Source: Rattus norvegicus (lineage: Eukaryota > Chordata > Mammalia > Rodentia > Muridae). Taken from it: DNA of 64,000 nucleotides. The notes beneath the pieces were generated by a model that was given only the letters and a program-made list of their open reading frames with translations, was not told the origin of the DNA and searched no databases. Within the stretch, counting starts at the first letter, position 1. Every line of letters begins with the position of its first letter. Of this stretch, positions 12,801 to 27,157 are shown piece after piece. Location of the stretch: NCBI RefSeq assembly GCF_036323735.1, contig NC_086024.1, forward strand, positions 58,354,924-58,418,923, written 5' to 3'. Position numbers and translations under genes: made by a program.

Positions 12801-13850
12801 ACCAGAGAGATTAGGTAAAGAGAAGATACATCAATCTCCCTGGAAAAGGAAATAGAATAGATTTTAAGGGTAGACTGGCGCCGCATGGGGACTAGAGGGG
12901 GGGAGGATTCATTGTGTGTGACGGGGAAGCAATGGGATAGATAAAACATTATGGGGAGAGAGGTCTGGAATTGGAGGGGCACTAGGGGAGTGGTGTGGAA
13001 ACCTAGTGCAGGGGCAGCTTCCTGTAATTTATGAGGGTGATTCTAGTGAAGACTCGTAATAAGGGGGGATAAATAAGAAGGAGAGTCTCAGCTTGCCATC
13101 TCTTGTAGCCACACTAGGCTTCCACTGGTGGGACTGGGTTGCATTTGGTTGTGTTGTTTGCCAAGAGGGTTCTGTAGAGATCCTTAAACAACCAAGGTGG
13201 ATGCTAGGAGAGGGGTTTGTTCTTTACAAATGGACTGTGGAGCCCCATTGCCAAGGACAACATCTGCGTTGTTTATTGAATATGGAGAGATTGACTCCGT
13301 GACTGCGTGGAGCATTCGCCAGCTACGTTCTAGGCTCTTTTGTGGAGAAAGGTACTCTGCAAGCTAAAACAAAACAAAACAATGGGGGGGATGACAACAT
13401 CGACAACGACAACAAACAACAACAACAACGAAGTGGATGCCAACCGAGACACCTTTGACCAACCTGTCCTGCCTGCAAGATGTTCTGGGGCAATGTTGTC
13501 ACCACACTAATAGGAATGACCGACTAATGTCTGATTTAACTTGAGGCCGACAGCACAAGAGAAAATGCTGCTTGACACTGCTTGCTATTTGGATGATCAT
13601 GAATGGAGAATATATATATATATATAGCACAGAGACCCAAGATAGAATCAAATAGGACTCATCTTAAAAGCAAAAAACTCAATAAAATGATTTCTAATGA
13701 TATTCTGCTAAGCTCACAGGTCAGTGCCTTGCTCAGTTATTATCAGAGATGCTTCCTCTAGTGGCAGAGAGGGGTGGTTGCTGAGAGCCGCATCTAAACA
13801 TTTTGCAAAGAGAGTCTAACTGGAGGTCATCATTGGGTCCCCGCCCCCAG
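9826..13850 (+). mobile_element. Old (Lx-like) L1, ORF2 and 3' UTR
   Basis: ORF2 begins in the endonuclease-RT linker (TTGGACTTCAACAACAG). RT can be followed from about 10320, with LLFADDIKVYI at about 11165-11200 (FADD box preserved), to the C-terminus near 12670. The 3' UTR then runs through TGATATTCTGCTAAGCTCAC...AGAGATGCTTCCTCTAG (13700-13765), a segment also found at 50.5 kb. ORF2 is full of stops. The true 3' end is not seen because it meets an inverted L1. Confidence 0.85.
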
Positions 13851-13864
13851 AGCTTAGAGAATCA

Positions 13865-15010
13865 ATAAGAAATAATAAATTTTTAAAAATGAAAGAAAAA
13901 AAACTCTTTTCCCAACATATCCTGACTGCCGTTTCCCTCCCTCCACCCGTCCTAGATCCCCTACCCCACCTTCCCTTTCTGCCTGATCCACTCTTCCTCC
14001 ATTTTCCTTTAGAAAAGAGCAGGCCTCTCAGGGATGTCAACCAAACATAGCCTATAACAAGTCAGTAAGACTAAACACAAACACTCATATCAAGGCTGGA
14101 CAAGGCAATCCAGTAGGAGAAAAGGGGGTCCCAAGAGCAGGCAAAAGCATAAGAGATACATCCATTCCCACTCTTAGAATTCCCACAGTAAGCCCAAGTT
14201 ACACAATCATTGCATACATGTAAGGAATGAGCTCAGACCCACATAGGGTCTCTGATTGTCTCTTCACTCTCTGTGACACCTGCTTAGTTGATTTGTGTCG
14301 CTTGTTCTTTTGGTGTCTTCAACCCCTCTGGATCCTACAATCTTTCTCCCCCCTCTTCTAGCAGGAGGAGGAGGAGTCCCTGAGTTCTGTCTAGTGTTTG
14401 CCTAGAATCTCTGCTTCTGTTCCCATCAGATGTTGTATGGCGCCTCTCTGAAGACAATTTGGCTAGGGATCAATCTATGAGTACAACAGAATATCATTAG
14501 AATTCATTTCATTGACTTTTTCCTCAGTGATGTTTGGTTCTATCCTAGGTTGCTGGGCAATCTGACCTTTGGTTCCTAGTCCTCCAGGCAGTATCAGGGT
14601 TGAGATCCCTTTCCTGGTGTGGACTTTAAGTTGGATCAGTCATTGGTAGTCACTCCCACAAGTTCTGCGCCACCATCACCCAGCACAGCTCATCTTGCAA
14701 GAAGGACAAAACTGAAGACCAAAGGTTTTGTCTCTGGATTGATGTCGCCTACCTCTAGAAGACTTGCCAGTTATAGAAGATGGCCAGTTCAGGATCTGTA
14801 TCCCCATTACCAGGATTCTTCACTAGGGTCGCTCTCATAGATTCCAGGGAGTTTCTGCTGCCCTGGGTTTCCACATTGCTCTCAAAATGGCCCTTAGTTC
14901 CAGTGATCTCTCCCATTAGTCTCTCCCTCCATCCCTTGCTCCACATTCCCCCTGTTTCCGTCCCTCTAGCTCCCCATTCCAGGACATCCTCATGGAGTTT
15001 GAACTGAGCT
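13865..15010 (-). mobile_element. Old (Lx-like) L1 3' UTR, inverted relative to its neighbour
   Basis: On the minus strand this reads from about 15010 (GGAATGGGGAGCTAGAGGG) to a 3' end near 13870 (GGAAACGGCAGTCAGGATAT then an A-rich tail). It shares the ATGATATTCTGTTGTACTC block with the L1 to its left. The two 3' UTRs therefore lie tail to tail. Confidence 0.8.
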
Positions 15011-16177
15011 AGAAACATCTAACCTAAATATTCTAGAAGAAACTTCTAAGACTTGATGTCTCCAGTTGGCAAGTGTTAGAAAACGGACTGTGTCATCATA
15101 CTAGAGGCTGGAGGGACAGATGGTATCGGGGAGCCCATCTGCTCACACCCTGTAGATCCCATTGTTCAACTTTGAGGAATTTCACTGCAAATCAGTGAGA
15201 CACAGTTATTCTCTAGAACTAAATGAGATAAATTCACAGTATATAACAATATCTAAAACAAACAAGAAGGACTGCAGAAAATAACCAAATCATTATTTGG
15301 TTATCAAAATATTTTTAAAAAATTTAAAGCATCTCTCTCTCTTTGAGCGAAAAAGAAGGAAGGAAAGACAGAAACTCTGATCTCTTTAGCTCTTTATTAT
15401 ATTCCTGCAATCTGAGTCACCCTGAAGAATTTCTACTTTCTTTGTGTGTAATCCACAAAGCTTGCTGAACTCCCATTGGGAACAATGGAGTACACACGGT
15501 TTCTACATTCATCCCCTGCCCCCTTCCTCCCCCCACCCCCCGCCATTTTCTTTCCTTTTTCTTGCAGTGCTGAAACCTAGCCAAATGTCCACTTACCTTG
15601 GAAAGTGAAAGGTAGAGAGAGAAAAGCATAAAGAAGTCTTTAGTGTCATTTATAAAGACATGTGATCCTAATTTAGAGCGAGGAGCACGTTCTCCTCCAA
15701 AGCCTGAGAACTGGAAAGAAGCCAAGTTCTTTGGACAAGCCTCTGTTTGTGAGCACACAGGTGAGAGCGCTCTTGTTGCCATGCAGGTGAAGTTGTAGGT
15801 CAGGTGTGTGTCTATAAATCCACACCCCTTTGTAACGAGTGACACTCAAAGTACATTTCTAACAAGATCGCTGGGCCGCTCAGGTAAGCAGGCAAAACTT
15901 CCAGACTACTCACTGTTCAGTCTTTCAACCTCTGCTCTATTGAAACAATTAATTTTTTTCTATTTAAAAGTAAGACTCTTAGAAGCGTGAGATGTGAAAT
16001 AATGCTATATTCCGTTGCTGCTACTGACTTGGCTTCCTGGGCTGGCTTCATGGTTTAACTCTCAATTCCTATTAATAATAGAGTAAGTTAAACTTATTTG
16101 ATAATGATCTCGTTTTAAAAAAAAATCAGGCGCTAACAACAATGCTTCCTTGTATTTTTAAGGCTTTACTTGTTTTT
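15011..16177. other. Unique DNA, no gene recognised
   Basis: An open frame of 142 codons on the minus strand (15417-15845) has low-complexity basic and glycine-rich composition, no recognisable domain and no splice context, so I do not call it. A GGAAGGAAAG tract at about 15355 is simple sequence. Confidence 0.5.
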
Positions 16178-16362
16178 TTTTTATTTCTTTAATTTATTTC
16201 ATGTGCGCTGGTGTTTTGCCTGCATGTATGACTGTGTGTGGATGTCGGATCCCCCTGGAACTGACAGGTGTGATTTGCCATGTGGGCATTGGGAACTGAA
16301 CCCAGGTCTTTTAGAAGAGCAGTCAGTACTCTTAACTACTGAGCCATCTCTCTCGCCCCTAA
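16178..16362 (-). mobile_element. B2-family SINE
   Basis: The minus strand gives GGGCGAGAGAGATGGCTCAG then TTCAGTTCCCAATGCCCACATGG, the B2 left end and B box region. The A-rich tail is at 16178 (TTTATTTCTTTAATTTATTT on +). Confidence 0.85.
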
Positions 16363-17025
16363 AGTTTTATTTTAAAATACAGAAGATTGCAATATTAAAG
16401 TAAGTGGTTTATGTTAAATTCCTTTTCAAAAGTACAAGCCTAGAGTTAGAGAGTGCTAATTGGCCAATGCTGTTAAAGCCTCCTGGTAGACAGCAGGGTT
16501 GGTGCTTCTTAAAAGAACCTAACCTAAGAACCTAAGAACAAGTAACCTAAGAACAAGTTCTTCCCAATGCCTGTCCCCTACATCTGGAACTTAAGGGTTC
16601 TCAACGAGACACACTCAGACCAAGGGAAGCGTCACTGAGTCCCGAACAACCGTAGACAAGCTATATTGTTTTGAATACAGTCAGTACAATTTTTGCAACA
16701 TCTAACAAAAGTTTCTTAATTGAATATAAAAATGTGCTTGACAATAGTACATAGTTATGTAATAAATGCATAGATGCTAGAAATTAGAGATTATAAGGTT
16801 CATCCTCAACTGTGAACTTGACCTAAAATAACACGAATATTGAAGTTACACACCCTCTCCCTTTTCTTGATGTAGATTTTTATCTGTTCATCTCTGGTTC
16901 TAACATCAAGAATTTTCCAAATATTTTCTCCAGATTAACTTTCCCTAACTTTTCTTCAAAGATTATAAAAGAATCTGAAGTATTTTTGGACCTTCTCAAG
17001 GAAGATGAAGAGAAGATCTCTGGGA

Positions 17026-17029
<4 letters not shown>
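16363..17029. other. Unique DNA with short tandem ACCTAAGAAC units
   Basis: Near 16519-16560 the unit ACCTAAGAAC occurs three times with small spacers. Nothing else is recognised. Confidence 0.5.
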
Positions 17030-17076
<47 letters not shown>

Positions 17077-17077
17077 T
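17030..17077 (+). repeat. (ATT)n microsatellite
   Basis: About 16 perfect TTA/ATT units, just upstream of the tail end of the - strand L1. Confidence 0.95.
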
Positions 17078-17120
17078 TCTGCCTATAGTTCAGTTATAGA
17101 CCTTCCAGAAGCTGATAGGA

Positions 17121-18510
17121 TTTTTTTCATCTTTATTAACTTGGGTATTTCTTATTTATATTTTGGTTGTTATTCCCTTTCCCAGTTTCCAGGCCAACAT
17201 CCCTCTAACCCCTCCCCCTTCTCTTCTATATGGGTGTTCCCCTCCCCATCCTTCCCCCATTACTGCCCTCCCCCCAACAATCTAGTTCACTGGGGGTCAG
17301 TCTTAGCAGGACCCAGGGCTTCCCCTTCCACTGGTGCTCTTACTAGGATATTCATTGCTACCTATGAGGTCAGAGTCCAGGGTCAGTCCATGTATAGTCT
17401 TTAGGTAGTGGCTTAGTCCCTGGAAGCTCTGGTTGCTTGGCATTGTTGTACATATGGGGTCTCGAGCCCCTTCAAGCTCTTCCAGTTCTTTCTCTGATTC
17501 CTTCAACGGGGGTCCCATTCTCAGTTCAGTGGTTTACTGCTGGCATTCGCCTATGTATTTGCCATATTCTGGCTGTGTCTCTCAGGAGAGATCTACATCC
17601 GGCTCCTGTCAGCCTGCACTTCTTTGCTTCATCAATCTTGTCTTATTGGGTGGCTGTATATGTATGGGCCACATGTGGGGCAGGCTCTGAATGGGTATTC
17701 GTTCAGTCTCTGTTCTGAACTTTGCCTCCCTATTCCTTGCCAAGGGTATTCTTGTTCCCCTTTTAAAGAAGGAGTGAAGCATTCACATTTTGGTCATCCT
17801 TCTTGAGTTTCATGTGTTCTGTGTATCTAGGGTAATTCAAGCATTTGGGCTAATAGCCACTTATCAATGAGTGCATACCATGTGTGTTTTTCTGTGATTG
17901 GGTTACCTCACTCAGGATGATATTTTCCAGATCCAACCATTTGCCTACGAATTTCATAAAGTCATTGCTTTTGATAGCTGAGTAACATTCCATTGTGTAG
18001 ATGTACCACATTTTCTGTATCCATTCCTCTGTTGAAGGGCATCTGGGTTCTTTCCAGCTTCTGGCTATTATAAATAAGGCTGCTATGAACATAGTGGAGC
18101 ACGTGTCTTTGTTATATGTTGGGCATCTTTTGGGTATATGCCCAAGAGAGGTATAGCTGGGTCCTCAGGTAATGCAATGTCCAATTTTCTGAGGAACCTC
18201 CAGACTGATTTCCAGAATGGTTGTACCAGTCTGCAATCCCACCAACAATGGAGGAGTGTCCATCTTTCTCCACATCCTCGCCAGCATCTGCTGTCACCTG
18301 AGTTTTTGATCTTAGCCATTCTCACTGGTGTGAGGTGAAATCTCAGGGTTGTTTTGATTTGCATTTCCCTTATGACTAAAGATGTTGAACATTTCTTTAG
18401 GTGTTTCTCAGCCATTCGGCATTCCTCAGCTGTGAATTCTTTGTTTAGCTCTGAACCCCATTTTTAATAGGGTTATTTGTCTCTTTGTATATTTTGGATA
18501 TAAGCCCTCT
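17121..18510 (-). mobile_element. L1 LINE, ORF2 C-terminus plus 3' UTR
   Basis: The minus strand reads from 18510 through the ORF2 C-terminal domain (RCWRGCGE, GIYPKDA, STEEWIQKMWYIYTME) to the 3' UTR and a tail at about 17121 (T-run on +). The sequence CTGATAGGA occurs at 17112-17120 and 18511-18519 and is a candidate target-site duplication. The divergent 5' edge makes this somewhat uncertain. Confidence 0.88.
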
Positions 18511-18519
18511 CTGATAGGA

Positions 18520-19806
18520 CTTTCTTGTAGGTAATTTTTCAACATCACTACTGCAACTTGCATCCTGACTGAAGCTGACCCTCCCAAGTTGGCCTTGTTA
18601 GCCCAGGCTGTCCTGTTCCTTGTCCATTGCTTTCTTTTCATTGTCCAGGTCCGAGAATGACATTCTGAAATGTTTTATGACTTAATGAGCTATAAGAACT
18701 GAAACTGATAGTGTTATCAGACATGGTTACTGTTTAACATGTTTTTAGACCCTGCATACAAAGAAGACAATAAGTGGTTCTGCTGGCAATTATCGATGGA
18801 AGTAATCAATAAGACTAACCAGGAATGGCAAATATCATTGATTCAGAAATGAGACAGGAGAGACATCACTGAGAACATAGTGGAACAAGACAAATAAAGA
18901 AGTATCTAGAGAAACCAGGGCCTATAAACCTCCACTGAGCTGTTGCCCTACGAGATCTCAGATGCTATTTTGCATCAACACTCACAGTCACCTGTTGTTT
19001 TCTTAGGACCAAATTATTGTGTCTTGTGAATCTTTCCATTTTCCACAATTCTTAATGGAGTTAAATATAGCCACAGTCCAGCAGAATCAGTAAGCAATTG
19101 TTGATTGCATTTGGGCTAGGAAATTTCATTACGATGGTGGAATTCACTGTCAAATGATACAAATCTGCAGTCAAAAATGTTTTAAGAATTTTTGAACAAG
19201 CACGGAGGATATATGTGCACTGCTTTCTACTCTGCTGTCCCTATGTGTCATCTCGGTAGCCTATAATGCTTGGCCTTTTTAAAGAGAAGAGTTTTAAGTG
19301 GAAGGCTATGCGACTGTTGGAGCCATGTGCCTACAGAGCACTGAAAAACAAGGCTTGCCCGTAGTCTATTTTGCTTCTTATTTGTAGCTGAAGAATTGTT
19401 TTCATGTCTAATCTCATGCTACTCTACAGTTAAAGATGTTGTCCCAGCTGTTAGGCCCTGAGAGACGAAAAGTCAAAGAATCTTGATGCTAAGAGTCAAT
19501 CTTGCTTTGCATCATAAAGTTTGAAAATGATAACCAACAGGACAGGGTTTGAGTTTCACGGTAGAGCTATGCACAGCACAGTGACCTCAGGAACAGCTGG
19601 GTACCCTCCACCTGCTCTCATTGTCACTCTGCGTCAGGATTTCCAGAACCTTCACAACCTTAATATTTACTAAAATGGTTTTTAAATGATCACCCTGAGA
19701 TTATCTAATATAAAACTGAAAAATGAAACTGTCAGGTTCTGGTTTGTCCAAATACCTTTGGATAACGGCTGTGAAAAATGACCAGCTTCCGAAAATTATC
19801 TTTTAG
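18520..19806. other. Unique DNA immediately upstream of AGR3 coding exon 1
   Basis: This is the intron leading to the acceptor at 19805-19806, and possibly the AGR3 promoter and noncoding exon. A TATA-like CTATAAA is present at 18922, but no start site or donor can be assigned from sequence alone. Confidence 0.4.
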
Positions 19807-19939
19807 CTGCCTCTGAGTGACTCTCTAGAAGACATGCTACACTCGGCTCTGGCCCTCTGCCTTTTGCTGATCACAGTTTCTTCCAACCTTGCCATTGCTA
19901 TCAAGAAGGAAAAGAGACCTCCTCAGACACTCTCAAGAG
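19807..19939 (+). CDS. Agr3: AGR3 exon with start codon (coding from 19834)
   Basis: The acceptor TTTTAG ends at 19806, and 27 nt of 5' UTR precede ATG at 19834. The ATG has G at -3. Human AGR3 starts with two Met codons; here the codon before is GAC, so only this Met is available. It encodes the signal peptide and the basic KKEKRPP stretch. The donor is AG|GTACTG at 19940, phase 1. Confidence 0.95.
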
Positions 19940-20622
19940 GTACTGTAATCTCTGTCGTTTCTACACTCAGTCCTTCAACTGTCCTCAATACATTTGCTGT
20001 ATACATCTATAGTTTGATTATAAGCAGAAATGCCTAGATATTTGTTATGTATGACTTTACAACAAACTATTCTAAAGGGGATGATTGATTTTTAGATAGT
20101 AAATAATCGAATTTCAAAGGAATAATGACATTTTGGGGTTTGGGTTTTTTGTTTTGTTTTTGAAACAGGGTCTCTCCATGTAGCCTTGGCTGGCTTGGAA
20201 CTCGTTATATACACCAGGCTAGCCTCAATCTCATAGATATGGGGCTGCCTCTGTCTCTTAACCACTCTGCCTGGCTTAATAAAAATGGCTTAATAAAAAT
20301 TCTTTAATGTGTCTTTTGTAGATGTTGTAAAGAACTGGCTTGACGAGTATAGCTTTGATCATAAGAATCTTAGAAAAGAAATGGTTCTTCTATGCCATAA
20401 TGTTGTCCTAAGAGCAATTTAAGATTCTGCAAAGATTGCTTAAATTCCCAGGCCCCTATTTAAGGCAAGAAAATAATTATTATAATTTTATAGAGGGCTA
20501 TACCCAGAAAATCATGCTTTCTCTCACCCCCTGATAACTTTGGATAGCTAAGTCTTTCTTAGGACTCCGATAAACAGTTGCACTGACTTTAGACATTTGA
20601 CATTGGCTTTGGCTTTAGGTAA

Positions 20623-20682
<60 letters not shown>

Positions 20683-23600
20683 ATAGTTTTACTCTGACCT
20701 AAGGGGAAAAAAATACTTTGTGTCCAAAAAGATGATGAGGAAACAGTTCTCAGAATTCTTTTTATGTTTTCAGGGAAACAGTAAATGCTGAGAATTATTT
20801 GCCCCAACATGATAAATTGAAATAAGCGGGATAACCACATAGTGTTTGGCCATGCTTTGATGTGGTACTCTGAGCAGAGTGAACAATGCAACACACTGCA
20901 GGGATCTAAAATGCTAACGCAGACTGGCTTCCAAACCGTTCATGTCCTCATGTACATAGTCCACCAGCTGTGCCCATAATGTTTGCCTAAGTGAATTAAT
21001 TAAACTTTAGCTTAGCAATCACAACCTATACACCTAGAAAGGCAATGCATACTGAAAAATAGATAAAGGGCAAAACTACTTCCCTGGATATACTTTTTCA
21101 CATCGCTCTCCAAACAAGTACAATAGTTATAAAATAAATAGCTTAGTAACTTTAAACCACCCAGGGCCAAACTACTAATTGCTGATGTAAAGACATCAGT
21201 ACCCTGTGAGTCCATTCAGATGTTGATCTAAAACTCTGAAGCCAAGTTTTACTACATGTATTTATTTATGTGCTGAGGTCAGAGACAATTTGCTGAACTT
21301 GCCAAACTCTGTTCTCTCCTCCAATTTGGGTTCCAGGGATCAAACTCAAGTCATCGGTTTTGGTAGTAGGAGCCTTTACCTGCCATCTTTCTGGGCCCTT
21401 TTCTGGCAAACTTTATGAAAACAAATTAGAATATGCATGGCTTACCTTTAATAACTTGGTTCTACTACGACAGTTATTAAGATACTGCTTTAATGGAGAA
21501 AAAGATCACTAACGCTGAGTCAAGTCACTGTGCTGAGGGCTGGCTTGTATTTGCTGACCCTGTTACTGTCTATTTCTGTGTTTGGAATGGCGGTGAAAGT
21601 GAGGATGAAAGGCAGGAGTGGGTGGAAAGAGTCAGGGTACAGTGTGCCCAGTGCGGACCTTTAAAGCAAAGAACAGTACCAGCTAAGGACAGGGACCACT
21701 TGGAAGAAAACAGATTAGTGAGGAAAGGAAATAGGTAGTTATAAAAAATACACATGCACAAATGTTTTGTAACCAAAACACTTCCTAGCATCCTTTTCGT
21801 GTAAGAACTGTATCTGGGTGTGATGGTGCTTGCCTAAAGTGCCTCCCTGTACTCAACTTTGTGAGTTCAAGTTCAACATGGTCTACAAAACTAAACAACT
21901 GCCCAGAAGCCAGTGCAAGTGCCTAACGTACAGCAGATATTTAAAAAATGTATATCTGGTGAATGAATAAAGTCATCCATAGAAAACCAAAAAGCATAAC
22001 CAAATCTAGAGACAAAACAACAGCCACGGATCTAGACAAGGAAGAGAATTTAAATTCTGTCACATTCACCCCATTGTGATTATGACCTAGACTTCATGCA
22101 AACAGTTATGATATACAGTATGCTCCCTGCAGAGCTCTATCTAGTTCAGAAGTTATATAATTGTTTTCTCTGTATTCTCAGAGACTAGTGGATAAGATCA
22201 GAACAGATGATGATCCTTTAATGTCGGTGGAACTAGGTTGAGCAGGAAAAAGAGATCTGGAATGTTCCCATTAATAAATCTCTAGTATTTGAGTGACGTT
22301 TACAACAGATAAGGGGAGCTGGAGAGATGGCCAGCACTTAAGAGCACTGGCTGCTCTTCTAGGCAAACCTGGGTTCCCATCTCAGCACCCACATGGCAGT
22401 TTACAACTCTCTGGAACTCCAGTTCCATGGAATCTAATGCTGACTTCCATGAGCACAAGGCATACATGTGATACACATACATACATGCAAGCAAAACACC
22501 CATATGCAAAAACAATAAAAACATAAATCTAAAGTATAAGATAAATATAAAAATAAAATCTAAAATAAATACAAGCAAAGAAAGAAAAGTAATCAAGGGG
22601 CTGCTGTCGTACTTCTACAGTAAGTTAATGTGAAATGGACAAAAGCAACATCAGATCATCTTTCAGGATCATTCCAGAGAAGACTCCAGCTACAGTGAGG
22701 CACCAAAACCACAAAGATGGCTTCCAATGTTAAGATACTGACCTAGAACAAATATATCTATTATTTTTACTGTATTATAAATTGGCACAGTGACTTTGTA
22801 GAACAATTTAACCAACTCCTCAGAAAGTGAAAGTGTGTTCCAGGTGTAGTGGCTCTCACCGTTAATCCCAGCACTTGTGAGTTTGAGGCCACCCTGGCTC
22901 AGGAATAGAAAATGCTACCTACAGAGCGCCTGTCTCGATGAAATAGAAAGTTAAATACAGTTACCATTTAAATTAGCAATTCCATTTCTTTCTATATGCC
23001 CCAAACAAATGAAAATGCATACACATTCACAAACTTGTTCTTTTATGTTCATATAAATATTATTAATCAAAGTCAAAATGTTAAAGCAACCCTAATCTCC
23101 ATCAAGCGATGAGTATATAAAGAGTGGTTGTCACAGTTAGGGTTATTATTGCTATGAAGGAACACCAAAGAAACTTAGGAAAGGGCTTATTCGGCTCACA
23201 TTTCCACAGTGCTGTCCATTATAGAAGGAAGTCAGGACAGGAACTCAAACAGGGCAGGAACTTGGAGGCAAGAAGTTGCTGCTTCCCTCTGAAATTCCAC
23301 AAGCCAAGTCTCCGTTGTCTGCATTGCTCTCAACGTTCTTATTTTCCAGGCTCCTACAGAACAGCATTGGCTTTTCTAACCCAAAGTTCTAAAGTCCTTG
23401 CACAATCCTCCTCCCAAAAAATGGTCAGGTCTGTCACAGCAATACCCCATTATACTGGTACTGACTTCTCTCACTGCCTAAGCCTGGTGCTATGCAATGG
23501 AATAGTATTAAGCCATAAAAAAGTCATTAACTACTAACGTGATAGAGCGTGAACTTTGAAAATACGATAAGTGAATAATTCAATCACAAAGATCAAAGGA

Positions 23601-25051
23601 AATATAAGAACAAAGTATGGAGCAGAGACTGAAGGAAAGGTCATCCAGAGACAGCCAAACCTGGGGATTCATCCCATATACAGACACCAAACCCAGACAT
23701 TATCGCAGATGTCAAGAAGTGCTTGCTGACAGGAACCTGATATAGCTGTCTACTCAGACCTCTGCCAGAGCCAGACAAATACGGAAGTGGATGCTTGTGC
23801 CAACTATTAGACTGAGAATGGGGATCCAGAAGGAGGAGTTAGGGAAAAGACTGAAGGAACTGAAGGGGTTTACAACCCCATAGGAAGAACAACAATATCA
23901 ACCAACCAGACCCCAACAGCGCTCCCAGGGACTAAGCTACCAACCAAAGAGTACACAAGGAGGGACCCAAGGCCCCAGCAGCATATGTAGCAGAGGATGG
24001 CCTTATCTGGCATCAATGGTAAGAGAGGCCCTTGGTCCTCTGAAGGCTTGATGATCCATTGTTTGAGGAATACCAGGGTGGTAAGGTGAGAATGGGTGGG
24101 TGAGAGGGAGCACCCCCATAGAAGCAGGGGGAGGAGGGATGGGATGGGGGTTTCCAAAGGGGAAACCAGGAAAGGGGATAACATTTGAAATATAAATAAA
24201 TAAATAAAATATCTAATAAAAAATCACATAGTGCAAATGTGGACACTAGTCCACTTACATGAAATGTCCAGTATATGCAAACTAGAGAGGTACGTACTAG
24301 ATTAAGTGTTTCTTAGAGCTGGGAAAGATCTAGAAAATAAATAGTGGATGACAGGTAAAGTGCTTAGAGCCAAGCCTGATGACCTGAATTCAATTCCCAG
24401 AATCCTTTACTTTATGTAGAGAACCTACACGTTCAAGTTGTCCTCTGACCTCCACATTAGTACTGAAGCACATTATGCCCCCTCGTCACACACATAAATA
24501 AATGGATAAATAAATGTAATTAGTTTTTTTTTAAACAAGAGCTGGCTTTGAGGTGGTAAAAATGTTTTAAAGTGGACTCTAGTGTTGACCATGTAGCTCC
24601 CTGAATTTGCCACAAAGAATGTAGACTTTCTATGAGTGAATAGAATAATATGTGAATAATATCTCAAAGTTGTATCAACTAACAAATAAATGAAACAAAA
24701 AGAAACACAGAATCATTTGTATCTTAGTTCACAGTTCTACTTTTCACTTCTGTTGTTACATGTCTGTGGTATCAAGGGTAGATGCCGCAAGCTGTTATTT
24801 TAACACAGAGGAAAACCTGAGTCTAATTAGCCCCCAGTTAATTCATGTCAGTCTTTCTCATTTATATCTGGGTTCATTATTAATCCTAAACACCCCACAA
24901 TATTCCTGGATGCCCTGTACATCCTACTCCTTGAGAGCTTCATGTTTTAATCTCTAGCATGCATTCACAATTACTCCCTTCTAAGGCTAACGATTCTCTC
25001 TGTAGTCACAGCTTTCTCTCTCCCTGTATCTCACTCCTTGGATGTCTCCAG

Positions 25052-25107
<56 letters not shown>

Positions 25108-27120
25108 CAAACATGAAATTCTCCTTAAACATTTTTCAAGCAAAAACTCGAAAGTGGAATTTGAAACTCTGTTGCTCAAACATGCTCTGCATAGGAGCAG
25201 TCAGCATCCTTTGACGCTCAAGATTCAAAATGGTTCGTGGCAGTGCTTTGGAAGTATGCTAAGGATCATTTCATGTACGTTCTGAAAACTAGAGCTTTTG
25301 CATGGCCAGAGACGTCTTCTCAGCCACCGTCCATCAATTATCCAGCCCTGACCAGTGCTGAACAGGTTCAAGGTTGGTCTTGAGCTTTGATTGAACTCCC
25401 AAACGCTCTAACATACAATCTGATAGGGTGCCACTTCTTTGAATCCAGACATAACTTACTATCCTTTACAGTGTCTGTCACTGAACAGCTTTGGAGCTAT
25501 TACAGGTCTGTAGATTGATATCTGCTCATCAGTCAGGGACCTATAAGTCCTGGAATAACACAAGAATTTATCTCTTCTTCAGGGTGGGGAGATGACATCA
25601 CCTGGGTGCAAACTTACGAAGAAGGTCTCTTTCATGCTCACAAAAGGTAAAATCCCTCTCAGTTACTCTCCACATCTCATCTCTCACGCCTCGCAGAAAA
25701 GACAGAAAGAGTTATGTTAGCATCTGAAAGAATGCCACAGTTCTTGTGCTGTGATTGGAGGTTAGGTGAAGTCACAGTTGCTATCCCAATGCTTCTCTTC
25801 TCATTACCGTACCCAGATACCTGACAGAAACTACTTAAGGAGGGAGGATTGATCTTGAGTCAGCACTTGGACATAGAATCCATCGTTGTAAAGAAGGCAA
25901 GGCAAAAAGTTCTACCACACTGACAGTCAGCAGAGAATGGGGCCAGGGTCAGGTACATCCTATGAGGGCTGCCCACCAGCCACCACTCTCTCCACCTTCT
26001 AAAAGTTCCACAACCCTACAAAACTGTGCCACCAACACAGTGAGAACAGTTGTTCAAACAAACAAGCCTGTAGGGAACATTTCCCGTTCAAACCGTAACA
26101 AATGGAATTCTTTGTTTGTAAACGTTCTAAATCCCTCTGCTTGGATTTCTTTATTACGCAGGCAAGCTTTAAATATAAGTTGTATGAATATGGGGTGGTG
26201 CCACTCACCAAGCACTGTGCAAGCTTAGGACAGCAATTTACAGGAACAGTCCTCCAGCAGGTCTGGTGAGCAAGACACTGTGGGGATCTTTATTTTACAC
26301 TCCTATTCCTACTTAATCAGCTGAGTACTAGTTGGCCATCCTCCAGTATGTGCCAGGCACTGATCAATGATCAAATGTAGCATAAGTTTTATCCTTAAAG
26401 ATTGCAAAATCTCCTGGAGAATTTTTCATACGTCTGAAGAATATTCATTTCCAACCCTCAGATTAAAGTGGAAACAGAGGAAATTAAATGGAAATGGAGC
26501 TAACCACACTCGGAACTGAATAAGTATTACAGACAAATTTCATTTCTAAATATGAACGTAAGAAACAACACATGGACAAATTCCAGCCTCAGAGCGCTGA
26601 AGGTATCTGCCCAGAGACGGGAAGATTCAATCTGCAAATTCTAGGATGGTTAAAAACTAAAAATTAGTCTGTTAAATAGATCAAGTTAGTAGAGTTCTAG
26701 CAGAGTGAGCCAAAAGCCCTGAGTTCAATTCCCCTTGTCACATAAGATGGGTGTGATGGTGCACACCTATACTCTCAGGACTCTGGAAGTAGGTGCAAGA
26801 GGATCATGAGTTCAAGGATATCCCAGCAATACAGTAAGCTGAAGGCCAGTCTGAAATCCATGAGACTTTGTGGAAACAGGTGACTTCCAGGAGCTCACTG
26901 GGCAGCCAGCCTAGATGAAGTAGCTTACATCCAGCTCTGTGAGAGACACTCTCTCAAGAAAATGAAGAAGAGCGTTTATGGAGATGAACAATGACATTCC
27001 ACTTTGCCCTCTTCAGGAACTACACAGATGTTTACAACTACACACTCGTGTGCATGCAGTGCATGCACACACAACACATAGCACTCATGTGTATGTACCA
27101 CATGCACATATCACATACAG

Positions 27121-27157
<37 letters not shown>

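Noticed and set aside
15417..15845. 142-codon minus-strand frame
   Set aside because: No domain, low-complexity basic/glycine stretch, no splice or promoter context.
18915..18960. TATA-like CTATAAA as the AGR3 promoter
   Set aside because: No donor-bearing 5' exon can be paired with it; a single TATA-like match in AT-rich DNA is weak.
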